Of a stretch of 64,000 nt of DNA, positions 35,735-47,300 are shown piece after piece; position 1 is the first letter of the stretch; each line of letters begins with the position of its first letter. The DNA is from Oceanobacter mangrovi. Lineage in GTDB: Bacteria > Pseudomonadota > Gammaproteobacteria > Pseudomonadales > Oceanobacteraceae. The stretch covers positions 1 to 64,000 of the forward strand of contig NZ_JAHXZR010000003.1 in NCBI RefSeq assembly GCF_019740315.1, in the 5' to 3' direction. A model generated the notes under the pieces. It was not told where the DNA came from and searched no databases. It saw only the letters and a program-made list of their open reading frames with translations. The translations under genes and the position numbers were made by a program.

Positions 35735-35906
35735 GCGGTTATTTAACGGCTATTTAAACCGGTTAGCTAACGACCGTTATTCACTCTGGTCAGCAGCAGA
35801 CCGCCAGATAAGTTAATCGCTCGAACCCGAATTTCAAAACGATATTCCCGGATGGGAAGGGGAGCCCCTTGCCGTTCGACAGCTAAAAACCTTGAGGAGG
35901 CTTTTA

Positions 35907-37382
35907 ATGCTCAAGCCGATTTACATCGCAGGTGAATGGAAAAACGGCCGTGGTGGTGTGCGCACCAGCGTTTTCCCGGCCGATGGCAGCATCAACGCTG
36001 AAATTGCGACCGCCGGTGCCGAGGATGTCGAAGAAGCCGTCCGGGTGGCCGAAGCCGCCTGGCGTAACCCGGCCTGGCGCAACAGCCTGCCGCACGAGCG
36101 TGCTGCGATCCTCTACAAGGTTGCCGACCTGATTACTGCTAGCGCGGCGGAATTGTCGGCGCTGCAAACCCGCGACAACGGCAAGCCGCTGGCGGAAACC
36201 ATGGGACTGGTGATGAGTGCTGCTGGTACTGCCCGCTATTTTGCGGCGGCCTGCGAAACCATGGACGAAAGCCTGCCAAGCCAGCGTTCACGGGAATTCA
36301 TGACCGCCAGCGTGCATGAACCCATTGGCATTGTGGCAGCGATCACACCCTGGAATTCACCGATTGCCAGCGAGATGCAGAAGATTGCCCCGGCGCTGGC
36401 AGCTGGTAACGCAGTGATCGTCAAACCGGCTGACGCCACGCCGTTGGCGGCGCTGGAACTGGCCAAACTGTTTGAGGAAGCGGGCTTGCCAAAAGGCTTG
36501 CTGAGCGTACTGCCGGGCCGTGGTTCGGTGGTGGGCGAAGCGCTGGCGAAACATCCTCTGGTGCGCAAGATTTCCTTTACCGGTGGCACCAGCACCGGCC
36601 GTCACCTGGCGCATATCGCCGCTGACAAACTGATCCCGACGTCACTGGAGCTGGGTGGCAAGTCGCCGACCATCGTGCTGGAAGATGCCGATATTGAAAT
36701 GGCTGCCCGTGGCGTTTGTTACGGCATTTTCAGCTCCGCTGGTCAGGCCTGTATCGCCGGTGCCCGGCTGTTTGTACACCAGAAGGTTTACCAGCCATTT
36801 ATGGCACGACTGTTAGAGCTGACCCGTGGCCTCAAGGTGGGTCACCCGGAGCATCCGGATACCCAGATTGGCTCGCTGATCAGCATGGCGCACCTGGAAA
36901 CCGTTGCCGGTTTTGTTGAACGTGCCCGCGCTGACGGTGGTGAGGTGCTCTGTGGTGGCCAGCGCATCACCGGCAAAACGGCCGACTGTGACTACGATGC
37001 CGGTAACTTCTATGAGCCGACCATCATTGCTGGCCTCAGCAACAGCAGCTACGTCTGTCAGGAAGAAATATTTGGCCCAGTATTGGTGGTGCTGCCGTTT
37101 GACGATGAGCAGGACCTGATCGGTCAGGCCAACGACAGCGTGTTTGGTCTGGCGGCCGGTATCTGGACCGAAAACTTCCGCAAGGGCTGGCAGCTGGCAC
37201 GGGTGTTAGAGGCTGGCACCGTGTGGATGAACACCTACAAGAAATTCTCGATTTCAGCACCGTTTGGTGGCTTCAAGGAAAGCGGCCTGGGCCGTGAAAA
37301 AGGCCGCCAGGGGATTCTGGAATACATGCAACAGAAGAGCATTTATGTCGGTTTGAGCGATCAGCCAAACCCATGGGCCTGA
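35907..37382 (+). CDS. NAD(P)-dependent aldehyde dehydrogenase
   Basis: A 491-residue ALDH. The general base Glu lies in LELGGKSP, the nucleophile Cys in SSAGQACIAGARLFV (near residue 287), and the NPW segment TPWNSP near residue 155. The start at 35907 follows GAGGAGG. The 172-bp gap before it has repeated GGTTA/TAACC-type inverted repeats near 35740-35790, which may end or regulate the transcript. It would oxidise the aldehyde made by the following ThDP enzyme, though the substrate is unknown. Confidence 0.94.
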   Translation: MLKPIYIAGEWKNGRGGVRTSVFPADGSINAEIATAGAEDVEEAVRVAEAAWRNPAWRNSLPHERAAILYKVADLITASAAELSALQTRDNGKPLAETMGLVMSAAGTARYFAAACETMDESLPSQRSREFMTASVHEPIGIVAAITPWNSPIASEMQKIAPALAAGNAVIVKPADATPLAALELAKLFEEAGLPKGLLSVLPGRGSVVGEALAKHPLVRKISFTGGTSTGRHLAHIAADKLIPTSLELGGKSPTIVLEDADIEMAARGVCYGIFSSAGQACIAGARLFVHQKVYQPFMARLLELTRGLKVGHPEHPDTQIGSLISMAHLETVAGFVERARADGGEVLCGGQRITGKTADCDYDAGNFYEPTIIAGLSNSSYVCQEEIFGPVLVVLPFDDEQDLIGQANDSVFGLAAGIWTENFRKGWQLARVLEAGTVWMNTYKKFSISAPFGGFKESGLGREKGRQGILEYMQQKSIYVGLSDQPNPWA

Positions 37383-37416
37383 TGGCAACCCGCCGCAATT
37401 TGTTGGAGTTATAGCT

Positions 37417-39051
37417 ATGAAAGAAAAAGTTACCGTCGGCGAAGTCGTTGCTCGTGTACTGGAAGCCCATGGGGTCTCTGATGTGTATGGCGTGATTTCG
37501 ATCCACAACCTGCCAATCGCAGACGCCATTGGTCGCCGCAACAAAACCCATTTTGTCTGTGCCCGCGGCGAAGCTGGCGCCGCCACCATGGCCGACGCTC
37601 ACGGCCGTTTCAAAGGTCTGGGCGTGTGCCTGACCAGCACTGGTGCCGGTGCCGGTAACGCCATTGGTTCATTAATTGAAGCCTGCAACGCTGCCAGCCC
37701 GTTGCTGCATCTGACCGGTCAGGTGGAGTCCACCTATCTGGATCGTGATGCCAGCTTTATCCACGAAGCCAAGGATCAGCTGACCTTCCTGCGGGCTGCC
37801 AGCAAGGCCGCTTACCGTATTACCCATCCTGAACAGGTGGTCGGTATTTTGTGTGAAGCCATCCGGGTTGCCCGCACTGTGCCAATGGGTCCGGTGAGCG
37901 TGGAAATTCCGATTGATGTGCAAGCCACCGAAATGGAATTGCCCGCCAACCTGGGGCCGATTGCGGTGCCTGCCATGCCACAAGCCAACTACGACGTCCT
38001 GGCGGATCTGCTGGCGCAAGTGAAAGCCGCCAAACGGCCGGTCTTGTGGGTCGGTGGTGGTGCCAACGAATCACTGGCAGAAGTGAAAGCACTGGCCGAC
38101 AAGGGGATTCCGGTACTGTCGACCACCCATGCCCGTGGTCTGCTGGCGGATTCACATCCACGCAGCCTGCGTGCTTTTCACAACAGCCCGTCGGTGAAAA
38201 AATTGCTGGAAGAAGCCGATCTGGTGCTGGTTGCCGGTTCGCGTCTGCGCAGCAACGAAACCACCAGTTATTCGACTAGATTTGGTCGCCCTCTGATCCA
38301 GATCGACGCCCATCCAGGTGCCTACAACCGTAACTACCAGGTTGACCAGTTTATCTGTGCCGACTGCAAGCCGGTGCTGGGTTATCTGGCTGAACACCTG
38401 CAAGACAAAACCGATGCGGCCTACGACGAGCAAATCCAGCAGGCGGTCAAACAGGCGGAAAGTGGCCTGATCGAACAGGTGGGTAACTACGCCAACCTCT
38501 GTCAGGCACTGCGTGATGCGCTGCCACAAGACGGTATTTTTGTTCGTGACATCACGGTGTCTGGTTCTACCTGGGGCAGCCGTCTGCTGCCGTTCGAGAA
38601 GCCAAACCAGAACATCCACTCGCTGGCTGGTGCTATTGGTCTGGGTCTGGCTCACGGCATTGGTACTGCCAAGGCCAACCCGGGCAAAAAAGTCGCCACC
38701 ATCGTTGGTGACGGCGGCCTGATGCTGGGCATTGGTGAAATGGCCACCATGGTGCAGGAAAACACCGACATGGTGCTGATCGTTATGAACGATGGCGGTT
38801 ACGGTGTGATGCGCGGTATCCAGAACAACTACTTCGGTGGCCGTCAGTACTACAACGAATTGCACACCCCGGATTACAGCCAGGTTGGCAAGGCCATGAA
38901 CATGGCCAGCTGGCAGGTGGGCTCAGTGGAAGAATTCTCCGCAGCTATCGAGGCTGCCATCGCACTGGATGGCCCGGCAGTAATTGAAGTGGATATGTCG
39001 AAAGTCGGCCCGCTGGAGTTCGCTGGTCCGCCGCAGAAAAAGTTGTATTAA
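37417..39051 (+). CDS. Thiamine diphosphate-dependent decarboxylase/synthase
   Basis: A 544-residue enzyme of the acetolactate synthase/benzoylformate decarboxylase group. The activating Glu lies in VCARGEAGAA near residue 51. The ThDP motif begins GDGGLMLGIGEM and ends in NDGGYGVM near residue 465. No separate FAD-site hallmark is obvious. Paired with an aldehyde dehydrogenase, it probably decarboxylates a 2-keto acid to an aldehyde. A carboligase function is the alternative. Confidence 0.92.
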   Translation: MKEKVTVGEVVARVLEAHGVSDVYGVISIHNLPIADAIGRRNKTHFVCARGEAGAATMADAHGRFKGLGVCLTSTGAGAGNAIGSLIEACNAASPLLHLTGQVESTYLDRDASFIHEAKDQLTFLRAASKAAYRITHPEQVVGILCEAIRVARTVPMGPVSVEIPIDVQATEMELPANLGPIAVPAMPQANYDVLADLLAQVKAAKRPVLWVGGGANESLAEVKALADKGIPVLSTTHARGLLADSHPRSLRAFHNSPSVKKLLEEADLVLVAGSRLRSNETTSYSTRFGRPLIQIDAHPGAYNRNYQVDQFICADCKPVLGYLAEHLQDKTDAAYDEQIQQAVKQAESGLIEQVGNYANLCQALRDALPQDGIFVRDITVSGSTWGSRLLPFEKPNQNIHSLAGAIGLGLAHGIGTAKANPGKKVATIVGDGGLMLGIGEMATMVQENTDMVLIVMNDGGYGVMRGIQNNYFGGRQYYNELHTPDYSQVGKAMNMASWQVGSVEEFSAAIEAAIALDGPAVIEVDMSKVGPLEFAGPPQKKLY

Positions 39052-39064
39052 GCGGAGCTGTCTC

Positions 39065-40489
<1,425 letters not shown>

Positions 40490-40757
40490 GGCCGGTTGAC
40501 TCTTTTCTGGTCGTTTTGATGAAGATGGTGTCTGGCGCTTGTGCGCCAGGCGTCGTCTGCTTCCTGTCCTTGCTGCGGTTTTGCTGAGCAGCTGATTTGG
40601 GCAATTCTCCCGCCAGAATGCCGCTTTCAGGCCATTGTTCGTGAGCTTTCAACCGACAATATCGTTGCCAGCCGGTATATTCTGGCTCTGGCCAGAGCCG
40701 CTATAGTGAATAGTGGCGGTAGATTGTGGCTGCGACGGAACTGTCAGGGGAGTGATC

Positions 40758-42638
40758 ATGCAGGCTGAACATATCGAGATTCTGGAATTTCTGCGCCAGC
40801 ACCAGCCATTTACCGAGCTGGATGACAAGGTGCTGCAGCGGATTGCCGAACATACCGATGTGACCTATTACAAGGCCGGTACCCAGATTCTGGCCTTTGG
40901 TGAGGAGATCACCGACTGGCATGTGATCCGCAGCGGCGTGGTGGAGGTCTATCGGCGTTCCGGTGAGCTGTACGACCGTTTGACCACTGGGGGCTATTTT
41001 GGCCAGTTCGGCTTGCTGCGGAATAACCGCATTCGTTTCCCGGCGCGGGCGCTGGAAGACACGCTGGTGTATCTGATTCCTGAAGCCATGTTTACCGAGC
41101 TGTTTGAAGAGCATGAAAACTTTGCCGATCAGGTTGAGGTGGAAGACCGCAGCCGGTTGCGGCAGGCGGTGGCCCGTCAGATTGATGGCAATCAGCTGAT
41201 GAGCGCCGAGGTCGACAGTCTGATTCAGCGTGAGCCGCAGTTGGTGACGGTATCGACACCGGTACGGGATGCGGCGATCCGCATGTCGGAAGCTGGCGTC
41301 ACCTGTGTGTTGGTGGTGACTGAGTCAGATCAGCCGCTGGCGGCCAGCCGGCTGGTGGGCATTGTCACCGACAAGGACATTCGTAATCGTCTGGTGGTGC
41401 CGGGGCTGCCGTACGACACGCCGATCGAAGACATTATGAGCGGCTGTATTGCCAGTGTTGAGCACAGCCAGTTTGTGTTCGAAGCCATGCTGATGATGCT
41501 GCGCTACAACGTCCACCATTTGCCGGTGATGCGCCATGGCATTCCGATCGGGGTAATTGCGTTGCCGGATGTGATTCGTTACGAGTCGCAGAACAGCCTG
41601 TTTGTGGTGCGCAATATCTTCAAGGCCAAAACCGTTGAAGAGCTGGCGGCGTTGCAGCCGGAAGTGAAAGCCTGTTTCAGTCGGCTGGTGGCGGAAGACG
41701 CCAACTCACGCATGATAGGGACTTCGATGGCGGTGATTGGCCGCAGTTTCAAACAACGGCTGCTGGAGATGGCGGAAGCCGAACTGGGGCCGCCACCGGT
41801 TCCTTATTGTTTTCTGGCACTGGGGTCGATGGCGCGGGAAGAGCAGCTGATTGTGACCGACCAGGACAACGCCATGATCCTGGATAACGCTTACAACCCG
41901 AAAGAACACGAAGCCTATTTTGTCGCGCTCGCCAAGTTCGTCTGCGACGGTTTACATGCCTGTGGTTATGAATATTGCCGGGGCGGCATTATGGCGACCA
42001 ATCCGAAGTGGCGCAAAACCCTCAAACAATGGCAGCAGGCGTTTGTCGACTGGATTGAAAACCCGGTGCAGGAAGTGCTGCTCAACAGCTTTATCTTTTT
42101 TGATATGCAGGGCGTCTGGGGTGAAACCCAGTGGGCTAGCCAGCTCACCGGGCTGGTGGCTGAGAAGGCCATGCATAATCCCATGTTCCTCGCCTGTATG
42201 GCCCGCGGCGCGCTGGGACGCACACCACCGCTGGGGTTCTTCAAGGGCTTTGTGATGGAAAGTGATGGTGACCACAGCCGTTCGATCAATATGAAACGCC
42301 GTGGCACTGCGCCGCTGGCGGATCTGGTGCGGGTGCATGCGCTGGCGATAGGTTCTCGGGCACACAACTCGTTCGAGCGACTGCAGGATCTGATTGCGGC
42401 GGATTATCTGCCGGAAGGTCAGGGGCCGGACTTGCGGGATGCGCTGGAGATGCTGGCAATGGTGCGGATTCGCCATCAGGCCAAGGATCTCGAAGCCGGG
42501 CGGGTGCCCGACAACAGTATCGAACCGGATAACCTGTCGGACTTTGAACGCAAGACCCTGAAAGACGCTTTCCAGATCGTCAGTAACGCGCAGAAGTCAC
42601 TGCGGTTCCGTTATCAGTCTGTGAGGGCTTACGGATGA
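40758..42638 (+). CDS. cNMP-binding/CBS-pair/DUF294 nucleotidyltransferase-like protein
   Basis: A 626-residue cytosolic protein in three parts: an N-terminal cyclic-nucleotide-binding-like domain (about residues 10-125), a CBS pair (about 150-275: VRDAAIRMSEAGVTCVLVV, HHLPVMRHG), and DUF294 nucleotidyltransferase-like domains (LGSMAREEQLIVTDQDNAMI, about 360-380). Such proteins often occur with a DnaQ-like exonuclease and near acetyl-CoA synthetase/acetate uptake genes. Here only the exonuclease is adjacent. The start at 40758 follows AGGGGAG. Its biochemical role is not established. Confidence 0.9.
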   Translation: MQAEHIEILEFLRQHQPFTELDDKVLQRIAEHTDVTYYKAGTQILAFGEEITDWHVIRSGVVEVYRRSGELYDRLTTGGYFGQFGLLRNNRIRFPARALEDTLVYLIPEAMFTELFEEHENFADQVEVEDRSRLRQAVARQIDGNQLMSAEVDSLIQREPQLVTVSTPVRDAAIRMSEAGVTCVLVVTESDQPLAASRLVGIVTDKDIRNRLVVPGLPYDTPIEDIMSGCIASVEHSQFVFEAMLMMLRYNVHHLPVMRHGIPIGVIALPDVIRYESQNSLFVVRNIFKAKTVEELAALQPEVKACFSRLVAEDANSRMIGTSMAVIGRSFKQRLLEMAEAELGPPPVPYCFLALGSMAREEQLIVTDQDNAMILDNAYNPKEHEAYFVALAKFVCDGLHACGYEYCRGGIMATNPKWRKTLKQWQQAFVDWIENPVQEVLLNSFIFFDMQGVWGETQWASQLTGLVAEKAMHNPMFLACMARGALGRTPPLGFFKGFVMESDGDHSRSINMKRRGTAPLADLVRVHALAIGSRAHNSFERLQDLIAADYLPEGQGPDLRDALEMLAMVRIRHQAKDLEAGRVPDNSIEPDNLSDFERKTLKDAFQIVSNAQKSLRFRYQSVRAYG

Positions 42639-43369
42639 GCCGGTTTCAACAACGACTGATGGCTAATTTGTCGCCTTCCGGGCGGCTCAGTTGGCCAGAA
42701 CTCTATGCCGCCCAGGCGCGCAATTCACGGCATCCGGCGTTGCGGGATTTTTATGCTGCCGGAGTGCCTGACCCCGGGACGCCGCTGGCGGAGGTGCCAC
42801 TGGTGGCGATTGATTTTGAAACCACTGGGCTGGATGCCAAGACCTGTGACATCGTCAGCATCGGTCTGGTGCCGATGACCATCAAACGGATTTACAGCAG
42901 TCAGGCGCGCCACTGGATCGTACGGCCACGTACTGACCTGTCGACCGATTCGGTGGTGGTGCATGGCATTACCCACAGTGATGTGGATGCGGCGCCGGAC
43001 CTGAGTCAGCAGTTGGACGAAGTACTGGAGCAGCTCAAGGGCAAGGTGGTGGTGGCCCACTGCTGTGCGATTGAGCGGAATTTTCTGGATAAGGCCGTGC
43101 GGGCACGCTGGGGTGATGGCATTCGTTTCCCAATGCTCGATACCATGCAGCTGGAAGCGGATCTGGTGCGTCAGCCAACCCTGATCGAGCGCGTGTTTGG
43201 TGCTCACAAGAAGTCGTTGCGACTGGGTGACGCCCGCGAACGTTATGGTTTGCCTTTCTACCACCCGCATCATGCCCAAACGGATGCGCTGGCCTGTGCC
43301 GAGCTGTTGCAGGCACAAATCGCCAGTCATTGTTCACCAACTGTCTCTATTGCCAGTTTGTGGTGCTGA
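42635..43369 (+). CDS. DnaQ-like 3'-5' exonuclease
   Basis: A 244-residue DEDDh exonuclease: ExoI DFETTGLD (near residue 55), ExoII HGITHSDVD through VVAHCCAIERNFLD, and ExoIII with His and Asp in HHAQTDALACAELL. It overlaps the previous gene by four bases (ATGA), so the two are coupled. This pairing is common in Pseudomonas relatives. It may act on DNA or RNA ends; no polymerase domain is attached. Confidence 0.9.
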   Translation: MSRFQQRLMANLSPSGRLSWPELYAAQARNSRHPALRDFYAAGVPDPGTPLAEVPLVAIDFETTGLDAKTCDIVSIGLVPMTIKRIYSSQARHWIVRPRTDLSTDSVVVHGITHSDVDAAPDLSQQLDEVLEQLKGKVVVAHCCAIERNFLDKAVRARWGDGIRFPMLDTMQLEADLVRQPTLIERVFGAHKKSLRLGDARERYGLPFYHPHHAQTDALACAELLQAQIASHCSPTVSIASLWC

Positions 43370-43433
43370 CAATACAGTCAATTCTTGCTATTTCATCACC
43401 ATACTAACGACTGTTTTATACTGGAAATCTGTA

Positions 43434-44174
43434 ATGGCTAGTTTTGCGACCCATCTGGGTGGCGCTGCTGTGGCAAGTGCCATGGCTTCTTCGTTGCTGG
43501 TAGTGGCTGATCAGGCCTCGCTGGCGACGGCTGCAGTCTTGTTTGGACTGGGCATGTTGGGTGGCATTTTGCCGGACGTGGATTCTGATACGTCGCGGCC
43601 GGTGGTATGGATTTTCAATGCCTTTGGCACGCTGGCGGCAACCATCACCTTATGGCTGTTAGTGCCCTATGTGAGTTTTGACTGGTGGCCGCTGTGTTGT
43701 TTGTGGGGCGCGATGGCAGCGGCCTATGCACTGGCCGGGCCGGTGGCGATGCAGGTATTTTTCCGGCTGACGGTGCATCGCGGGGTTTTGCATTCGCTGC
43801 TGGCGGCCTTGAGCAGTGGTTTGCTGACGACGGTGCTGGTGTCCTGGCTACCGGCCAGTGACGGTGGTTTTTGTTGGCAGGCAGGAATCTTTGTGGCCGG
43901 TGGTTTTGTGGTGCATCTGCTGCTGGATGAAATCAGTGCGGTGGACTTTAACGGCATGCGATTGAAAAAATCGTTTGGTTCTGCCCTGAAGCCACTCAGC
44001 CTGGACAACTGGCAGGGCAGCCTTGGGCTGGCAGTGTTGTGTCTGGTGTTGCTGGTGCTGGCACCAGCGCCGCAGGAGGGCGTCAGTCTGAGTGCCTGGT
44101 TGGGTGGTCGGTTGGATGGTTTGGCTTACAGCAGTAATTGGGGACGCCGATTACTGGAATGGTTACCGTCCTGA
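43434..44174 (+). CDS. DUF457/YdjM-type membrane-bound metal-dependent hydrolase
   Basis: A 246-residue membrane protein. The N-terminal segment MASFATHLGGAAVASA contains the conserved His, and LGGILPDVDSDTSRPV holds the acidic metal motif. HRGVLHSLLAA carries two more His. Several hydrophobic helices follow. It belongs to the YdjM/DUF457 family of inner-membrane predicted hydrolases, induced in some bacteria by DNA damage. The start at 43434 removes a long non-conserved leader overlapping the exonuclease gene. Confidence 0.85.
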   Translation: MASFATHLGGAAVASAMASSLLVVADQASLATAAVLFGLGMLGGILPDVDSDTSRPVVWIFNAFGTLAATITLWLLVPYVSFDWWPLCCLWGAMAAAYALAGPVAMQVFFRLTVHRGVLHSLLAALSSGLLTTVLVSWLPASDGGFCWQAGIFVAGGFVVHLLLDEISAVDFNGMRLKKSFGSALKPLSLDNWQGSLGLAVLCLVLLVLAPAPQEGVSLSAWLGGRLDGLAYSSNWGRRLLEWLPS

Positions 44175-44345
44175 CAAAGCTGTCAGGTTGGCACAAATAG
44201 AGGTCAATTCATCCGGCCAGATGGCTGGGCTGGCCTATATTCAAGGCTGGCCGTGGCAACAGTTTGTATTGTGCTGCTGTCTGGGTATTGTTATGGCTCA
44301 GATGTGTGCCGATGTTCACAAGAATGACGAGCTGGATAAATGTAA

Positions 44346-47300
44346 ATGCCAACAGTTGGGGATGATTACACAAAGCTGAAACGGCGCGTGCTGTGGCGGA
44401 CTCTGGGGTCTGTGTTTTTGCTGCTGGCCTTGCTGGCCATCACCCTCAAGGCGTTTTACAACGAGGAAAAGAAGCGGTTGGAAAGCAGCCAGGACGTTGC
44501 TGCCCGTCATTTGCTTTCACAGTCTCGAGAAGCCGTACAGTACAGTTTGCGTTCCATTCAGGAAGATGTCCGCTATTTGATGGGGGTGCATCAGCGGGTG
44601 GGGCGTTCGATGGTCTCTGAGGCCACTCACTTCACCTTATTGGAAGGCGCATATCAGGCGTTCCTGTCTTCCCATCTGGACCAATACCAGCAGCTGCGTT
44701 TTTTATCCCCCTACGGCCAGGAAGTTCTTCGGGTTGAACAATTCGATGATGGTTCAGTGCGCCAGGTTGCTGCCAACCTGCTTCAGGACCGCTCTCGCAG
44801 TGATTATTTCAGGGCTGTTATGGGTGTACCTCCGGGGCATCTGATCCTGACGGAGATGAAGCCAATCCGGGATCTGGCCACCCTTCAGCAAATGCGATTT
44901 GAGCCACTGTTACAGCTGGCGGGGCGCCCCAATCGGCTGGCTGCCGGTAATGATGGCGTGTTGGTACTGACTTACCGCATAGGCTCGATGCTGGACTATT
45001 TGCAGCAGCAGAGTAGTCATCTGGAGGGCAGTTTCTGGCTGGTGGACCAGTATGGCAACTGGTTGATGCCGCCGCGTCAGACCGGTATCTGGCATTTGCA
45101 GGGGGACCAGAACCACCCGCATTCCGTGCCGCTGGATTTTCCGGCCGTGTGGCAGCGGCTGCAGGGTGGCGATGTCACCAGCGACTCAGAGGGCCTGTTG
45201 CTAACAGATCGGCTGGCAGTGTCCCGCTTTCTCAATAACAAACCGGTATCCATGATCACCGATCCGGCTGAGCAGGCCCTGTTCGACAAGGGACAGCATT
45301 GGCAACTGGTGTACTGGTTGCCGGAGTCGCAACGCTGGAACAGCCTGGCCAAGTTACGTAACTGGTTGCTGTTGGGATTTTTATTGATGGCATCGCTGAT
45401 TCTGGTTCGTGCCGGGGTTGGCTATCGCCAGACTATCGAGCGTTTGCAGGCTTTTGTGTCTTTGGAACGAGCCAACGCGGAATTCCGTGAGCTGTTGAGT
45501 GCCACCCCGGATGGAATTCTGGTGGCCGACAAGCAGGGACATATCGTGATGGTTAATCATCAGATGGAAGACCTGTTTGGCTATGAGCGTGGCGAATTGA
45601 TTGGCCAACCGGTGGAATTGCTGATCCCGATGAAATTTCGTCGCGAGCATCCGCAACTGCGCGAAAGTTATAACGCCAAGCCAATGCGACGGGCGATGGG
45701 CGAAGGCCGTCCGTTGTCGGCGGTGGCCAAGAATGGTGGCGAGTTTCCGGTCAGTGTCAGTCTGAACGCGGTCGATTCACCGGACGGTTATCAGGTGATT
45801 TGTGGTGTACGTGACCTGACCGCAGAGCTGGCCAGTCGTGAACGCATTTCGCAGTTGAACCGGGAGTTACTGGAATCGAACCAGCAGCTGGAGCAGCGGG
45901 TTGCCGAACGGACGTCGGAACTGGAAGAAGCGCGCCATCAGGCTGAATATCTGACCCAGGTGAAGAGTGAATTCCTTGCCAATATGAGTCACGAGATCCG
46001 TACTCCGCTGAATGCCATTCTGGGGCTGGCGTATCTGCTGGATAACAGCAAACTGCAGCGCGACTCGGCGGATATGGTGAAGAAAATCTGCAAGGCAGGA
46101 CGCTCGTTGCAGATGATCATCAACGACATCCTGGATTTTTCCAAACTCGAAGTTGGTCGGCTGGAAATCGAACAGGCGCCATTCCGGCTTGATTCCCTGA
46201 CCGACAATCTGGCTACCATCATGTCGTCAAACCTCGGCAGCAAGAACATCGAACTGGTGATTTCACCGCCGCCTGCGGTCGCCAATTTTCTCATTGGCGA
46301 TTCGTTGCGACTGGAACAGGTGCTGATAAACCTGGCAGGTAACGCGATTAAATTCACCGAGTCCGGCACTGTGCTGGTCAGCATTGAGCTGGTCGCGCAA
46401 CAGCAACAGCAGGTGGAGCTGAGGTTCTCGGTGCGTGACACTGGCATTGGTATTTCAGCGGCCAAGGCTGAAGAAATTTTTGCACCTTTCTCGCAGGCCG
46501 ATAGCTCGACCACCCGCAAGTTCGGTGGCACCGGGCTGGGCTTGTCTATCAGTCGTCAGCTGGTACAGATTATGGGCGGTGAGCTGCAGCTTGATTCTGT
46601 TCTGGGTGAAGGCAGTGAGTTCTTTTTCACGCTGACCTTCCCCCGTGCTCGCGAGCAGATCTTTTCTCATCCTGAGTTGAGCGGTCTCAAGCTGATGATC
46701 GCTGACGATAACCCTATCGCGCTGGATGCCCTGAAGAATGTGGTTGATACCCTCGGTTGGGAGGCTCGTACCTTTGTCTCCGCAGAGGAGCTGATCAACG
46801 CACTGGATAACCGGTTACGGGGTGAAACCATTCCGCCGGTGATTCTGCTCGACTGGGAAATGGATGGCATGGATGGACTGCAGGCAGCCCGCGCCATTCG
46901 CCAGCGTTATTCTGACGAAGAAGCACCGATTCTGGTAATGGTGACCAGTTATGGGCGCGACAAGTTGGCGGCCAGTGATAACCTCGACTGCCTCGATGGC
47001 TTCATCAATAAACCGGTAACCGGCTCCGAGCTGTTTGATCATGTGCTGCGTATTCGCCATTTGCGTCACCAGCAGGGACATGTAGACACCGAACTGCCCT
47101 GTCAGCGGCTGGCTGGGCTACACTTGCTGGTTACCGATGACAGTGAAATCAATCGTGAAGTCGCGGCCAGGATTTTTGGCGGCGAAGGTGCGCGGATCTC
47201 GCTGGCTGCTAACGGTCGTGAGGCAGTGGAGCTGTTGCAAAGTCAGCCTGACGATACATTTGATCTGGTTCTGATGGACGCGCAAATGCCCATTATGGAT

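Noticed and set aside
35835..35855. Fifth operator copy before the aldehyde dehydrogenase gene
   Set aside because: TTTCAAAACGATATTCC resembles only the centre of the motif; the outer arms and promoter context are missing.
44092..44379. 95-residue ORF between the DUF457 gene and the histidine kinase gene
   Set aside because: It overlaps both real genes in another frame and has no conserved features.
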